Shown: one piece after another, positions 6,270-8,548 of the stretch
How positions within the stretch are numbered: the stretch's first letter is position 1
Layout: every line of letters begins with the position of its first letter
Source of the DNA: Tannerella sp.
GTDB lineage: Bacteria > Bacteroidota > Bacteroidia > Bacteroidales > Tannerellaceae
Assembly: GCA_031269635.1 (NCBI GenBank)
Contig: JAISYY010000043.1
Span: 1 to 8,548 of the forward strand
Reading direction: 5' to 3'
DNA length: 8,548 nucleotides
Translations under genes and position numbers: made by a program
The notes under the pieces: model-generated
What the model was told of the DNA's origin: nothing
Seen by the model: only the letters and a program-made list of their open reading frames with translations
Database searches by the model: none

Positions 6270-8052
6270 CCATGTTATTAAAAAGTTCGTCCTCTGTTTC
6301 TTCAAGATATGTTTTCCCGGAAATTTTCCGGTCTAACGTTTCGCTGTTTTTGCCCGCCTCCTTTGCTTTTATCCATTGTTCCACAGCCTTTTCCTTTTCG
6401 CCTGATTTGTAGAGTATATCACCGTAATGGTCTATTAACTCCGCATTGTTCGCTTTGTCTTTGGACAGGGCCTGTTCGATATACATTTTTGCCAGCGGAT
6501 AATTGCCTTGTACAAAAAATATCCAGGCGTAAGTATCAATATAGGTAGCATTTTCCGGATCCATTTTTATACACTGCGCACTCATCCGTTCCGCTTTTGT
6601 AAGTTCTCTTTTCAAAAGGGACAAATAATAGGCATAATTGTTTAATACGGCTATATTTTTGTCGTTATACTTTAATGCATTTTCGTAAGCTTCAAATGCA
6701 TTCCCCGTTTCTTTTATACGAAAATAAGTATCGCCGATCTGTCCATAGAAATCAGATATAAGGCCTGTGTTTTCTTTCGGGATAAACGAGATTCCCTCCA
6801 GATACGTTTCGATTGCCTGCTGATATTTTTTCTGCTGATAATAAGCAATGCCGAGATAGAGCCTAAATTCCATAGCTTCGGGAAATATTTCCCGACATTT
6901 GTTACATATACGTATTACTTCGTCCATATCTTTTGTCTGAAGCGATAACTGCAGCAACTGTTGCCAAGCATTGATGTTTTCAGGTTCGCTTTCCGTCACT
7001 AACTGGTACTGGAAACGGGCTTCGTCAAATTTCTTTTGTGAAGCGAGAAATTCGCCGTAAGCTAATTTCAACCTCGATTCGTCGGGATGTTGCTCAAGAA
7101 GGGTATGGAATAAAGTGTCTGCTCCGTCATTATCCTGTTTGCTGCGTTGTTGCTGTATGATATAACGCGCCAGTATGCCCATCTTTGTGTTGACGTCAAG
7201 CCTTTCGTTGGTCAACGCTTCTCTTATCTGTTGCTTGGCCGCATCCCTTTGACCCGTTTTTTCGTAATAATTTGCCATCGAAACAGGGAAATAAGGCGAT
7301 TCCGGATCTATTTTACGTGCCTGGTTATAATAGTTCAGCGCTTGTATCGTATCGTCGCGTTGCAGGTACAGATCTCCGATCATAATCGGATGCCGGGCTT
7401 CCATCGGAAATTTGTCGACAAGCATTTTAAGTTCGTTAAAAGCGCTGTCGGGCTGTTCGATGCTCATGTATAACCGGAATTTTTCCATAGAAATGGCTTC
7501 GTGCATGCCCATACCGTTTTCCAGGGCATTGTATGTATCAATAGCCTTTCCGATCTCACCCATGCGCGTATATGATTCTGCGAGGTAGTAGTTGAGTTCC
7601 GGTTTTTCGGGGAAAGCCTTAATTAATATTTCATATTCATCCACAACTTCGCCGAACATTTCCATGTTGAAAAGTAACGAGGCCAACGTACTGCGGTATT
7701 CCTGATTATTGGGAGAATATTTTACTGCCTTTTTTAATAAGGAAACAGCTTTTTCCGGTTGGTCAAGTTGTATGTAGGCGGATGAAATCTCAAACAGGGC
7801 TACCGACGAAGTAGAGTCTATCTCAAGGCAATGTTTAAACATTTCGTAGGATGCATCGAAATTTCCGGCGTTTTTCAGCCGGATCCCTTCGTAATAAAAA
7901 TAATCGAATTTACGTTGTTCCCCGACGCTGATCGTTTGCCTGTCCGGGGGCGTAAGGTCGTCGTCCGCATAAGCACGGGAAACGGTACATACCGAACAAA
8001 ACAGTATGCATAATGTCCCGATTCGTTTATATATGAGTGTAAGTCTTACCAT
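6241..8052 (-). CDS. Secreted tetratricopeptide repeat (TPR) protein
   Basis: A 603-residue protein built almost wholly of TPR helical hairpins. A signal peptide (residues 1-29, hydrophobic core IGTLCILFCSVCTV, cleavage after AYA before DDD) places it in the periplasm. From about residue 49 to 575 there are a dozen or more roughly 34-residue units with the usual small/aromatic pattern, for example the unit beginning YEGIRLKNAGNFDASYEMF, YYNQARKIDPESPYFP and AFEAYENALKYNDKN. The C-terminus is an acidic tail (EETEDELFNNMDEESSDTEP). TPR arrays act as protein-binding scaffolds; no enzymatic domain is seen. The frame is open upstream to 8178, but that extension is Arg-rich and runs back through dut, so the ATG at 8052, directly ahead of the signal peptide and 17 bases from the dut stop, was chosen. 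The position between dut and two exported proteins suggests an envelope role. The partner is unknown. Confidence 0.9.
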   Translation of the reverse strand: MVRLTLIYKRIGTLCILFCSVCTVSRAYADDDLTPPDRQTISVGEQRKFDYFYYEGIRLKNAGNFDASYEMFKHCLEIDSTSSVALFEISSAYIQLDQPEKAVSLLKKAVKYSPNNQEYRSTLASLLFNMEMFGEVVDEYEILIKAFPEKPELNYYLAESYTRMGEIGKAIDTYNALENGMGMHEAISMEKFRLYMSIEQPDSAFNELKMLVDKFPMEARHPIMIGDLYLQRDDTIQALNYYNQARKIDPESPYFPVSMANYYEKTGQRDAAKQQIREALTNERLDVNTKMGILARYIIQQQRSKQDNDGADTLFHTLLEQHPDESRLKLAYGEFLASQKKFDEARFQYQLVTESEPENINAWQQLLQLSLQTKDMDEVIRICNKCREIFPEAMEFRLYLGIAYYQQKKYQQAIETYLEGISFIPKENTGLISDFYGQIGDTYFRIKETGNAFEAYENALKYNDKNIAVLNNYAYYLSLLKRELTKAERMSAQCIKMDPENATYIDTYAWIFFVQGNYPLAKMYIEQALSKDKANNAELIDHYGDILYKSGEKEKAVEQWIKAKEAGKNSETLDRKISGKTYLEETEDELFNNMDEESSDTEP

Positions 8053-8069
8053 ATTATTTTTTTTACGAA

Positions 8070-8504
8070 TCAGTTTTTGCCGGTATGTCCGAATCCTCCT
8101 GCACCGCGTTCGGTATCTTCCAGCGTTTCTTCCGGCAGCCATTCGACCTTTGAATGTGATGCAATTACCATTTGGCAAATTCGTTCACCGTCGTTTATCA
8201 CAAACGGTTCCGAAGACAAATTTACAAGTATGATGCCAATCTCCCCACGATAATCGGCGTCGATCGTTCCGGGGGTATTCAGCAATGTAATACCATGTTT
8301 AATGGCAAGCCCGCTACGTGGACGCATCTGCGCCTCATATCCTTCCGGCAGTGCAATAAATAGACCGGTAGGGATAAGTTTTCGTTCCAACGGTTTCAGT
8401 TCAACCGGTTCCGGGAGGTTCGCACGTATATCCATCCCAGCCGACAATGCCGTTGCATACCGGGGTAGGGGATGGTGCGATTTGTTTACTATTTTAACTT
8501 TCAT
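8070..8504 (-). CDS. dut: Deoxyuridine 5'-triphosphate nucleotidohydrolase (dUTPase)
   Basis: Hydrolyses dUTP to dUMP and pyrophosphate, keeping uracil out of DNA and feeding dTMP synthesis; a cytoplasmic homotrimer using Mg2+. The 144 residues match the usual trimeric dUTPase length. All five family motifs are visible: 1 AGMDIRA (22-28), 2 RPRSGLA (61-67), 3 GTIDADYRGEIG (79-90, with catalytic Asp82 and the uridine-stacking Tyr85), 4 GERICQMVI (106-114), and 5 RGAGGFGHTG (133-142, the Phe138 arm that closes over the nucleotide of a neighbouring subunit). The ATG at 8504 begins MKVKIVNKS, a typical start for the family. It is the first gene of the minus-strand cluster and is preceded by a Bacteroidota-type promoter element. 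Nothing is missing or unusual. Confidence 0.97.
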   Translation of the reverse strand: MKVKIVNKSHHPLPRYATALSAGMDIRANLPEPVELKPLERKLIPTGLFIALPEGYEAQMRPRSGLAIKHGITLLNTPGTIDADYRGEIGIILVNLSSEPFVINDGERICQMVIASHSKVEWLPEETLEDTERGAGGFGHTGKN

Positions 8505-8533
8505 GAAAATACGCTTTTTTGTAATAACGAGCG

Positions 8534-8541
8534 CAAATGTA
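8534..8541 (-). promoter_or_regulatory. Bacteroidota -7 promoter element (TACATTTG) for dut cluster
   Basis: On the minus strand the sequence reads TACATTTG, a full match to the TAnnTTTG -7 element recognised by the primary sigma factor of Bacteroidota. It ends 29 bases before the dut ATG, so transcription would begin roughly 20 bases upstream of dut. The matching -33 TTTG element would lie beyond the window edge and cannot be checked. The octamer is short and could occur by chance, but its place in the only available upstream region of a divergent-free cluster fits. Confidence 0.55.
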
Positions 8542-8548
8542 CAAAAAA

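Noticed and set aside
6270..6305. 12-residue upstream extension of the DUF4292 lipoprotein
   Set aside because: It increases the overlap with the TPR gene to 65 bases and lengthens the signal peptide n-region to an unlikely size.
8053..8178. 42-residue N-terminal extension of the TPR protein
   Set aside because: It is Arg-rich, runs through the dut coding region in another frame and would bury the clear signal peptide. The ATG at 8052 fits better.

Overview
The window looks like an ordinary chromosomal segment of a Bacteroidota genome, most likely order Bacteroidales. The reasons are a DUF4292-type lipoprotein next to an EnvC-like protein and a large TPR protein, a lipocalin-like lipoprotein with a Cys-Asp-Asp mature start, carboxynorspermidine decarboxylase for spermidine synthesis, weak or absent Shine-Dalgarno sequences, and a TAnnTTTG-type promoter element upstream of dut. 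Base and codon use look even throughout. I see no mobile element, tRNA, rRNA or CRISPR array.

Layout. The left part (1-3907) reads on the plus strand: the 3' part of a small lipocalin-like lipoprotein gene (1-360, cut by the window edge), a UvrD/PcrA-type DNA helicase (378-2717), and carboxynorspermidine decarboxylase nspC (2747-3907). The gaps are 17 and 29 bases, so they could be one transcript. The right part (4009-8504) reads on the minus strand and is a compact four-gene cluster starting near the right edge. In transcription order it is dut (dUTPase), a secreted TPR protein, a DUF4292 lipoprotein, and an EnvC-like coiled-coil/LytM protein. The two blocks converge on a 101-base intergenic stretch (3908-4008) with no convincing terminator.

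How the genes fit together. The helicase and dUTPase are genome-maintenance functions, and nspC is the last step of the carboxyspermidine route to spermidine. The three genes after dut all encode exported proteins: a periplasmic TPR scaffold, a lipoprotein whose sequence pattern recalls the lipoprotein receptor LolB, and a probable non-catalytic activator of peptidoglycan amidases. The last two overlap by four bases (ATGA), and the first two appear to overlap slightly, which suggests coordinated production for outer-envelope assembly or remodelling. That envelope module is the most interesting part. I found no wholly new system, and all complete genes appear intact.
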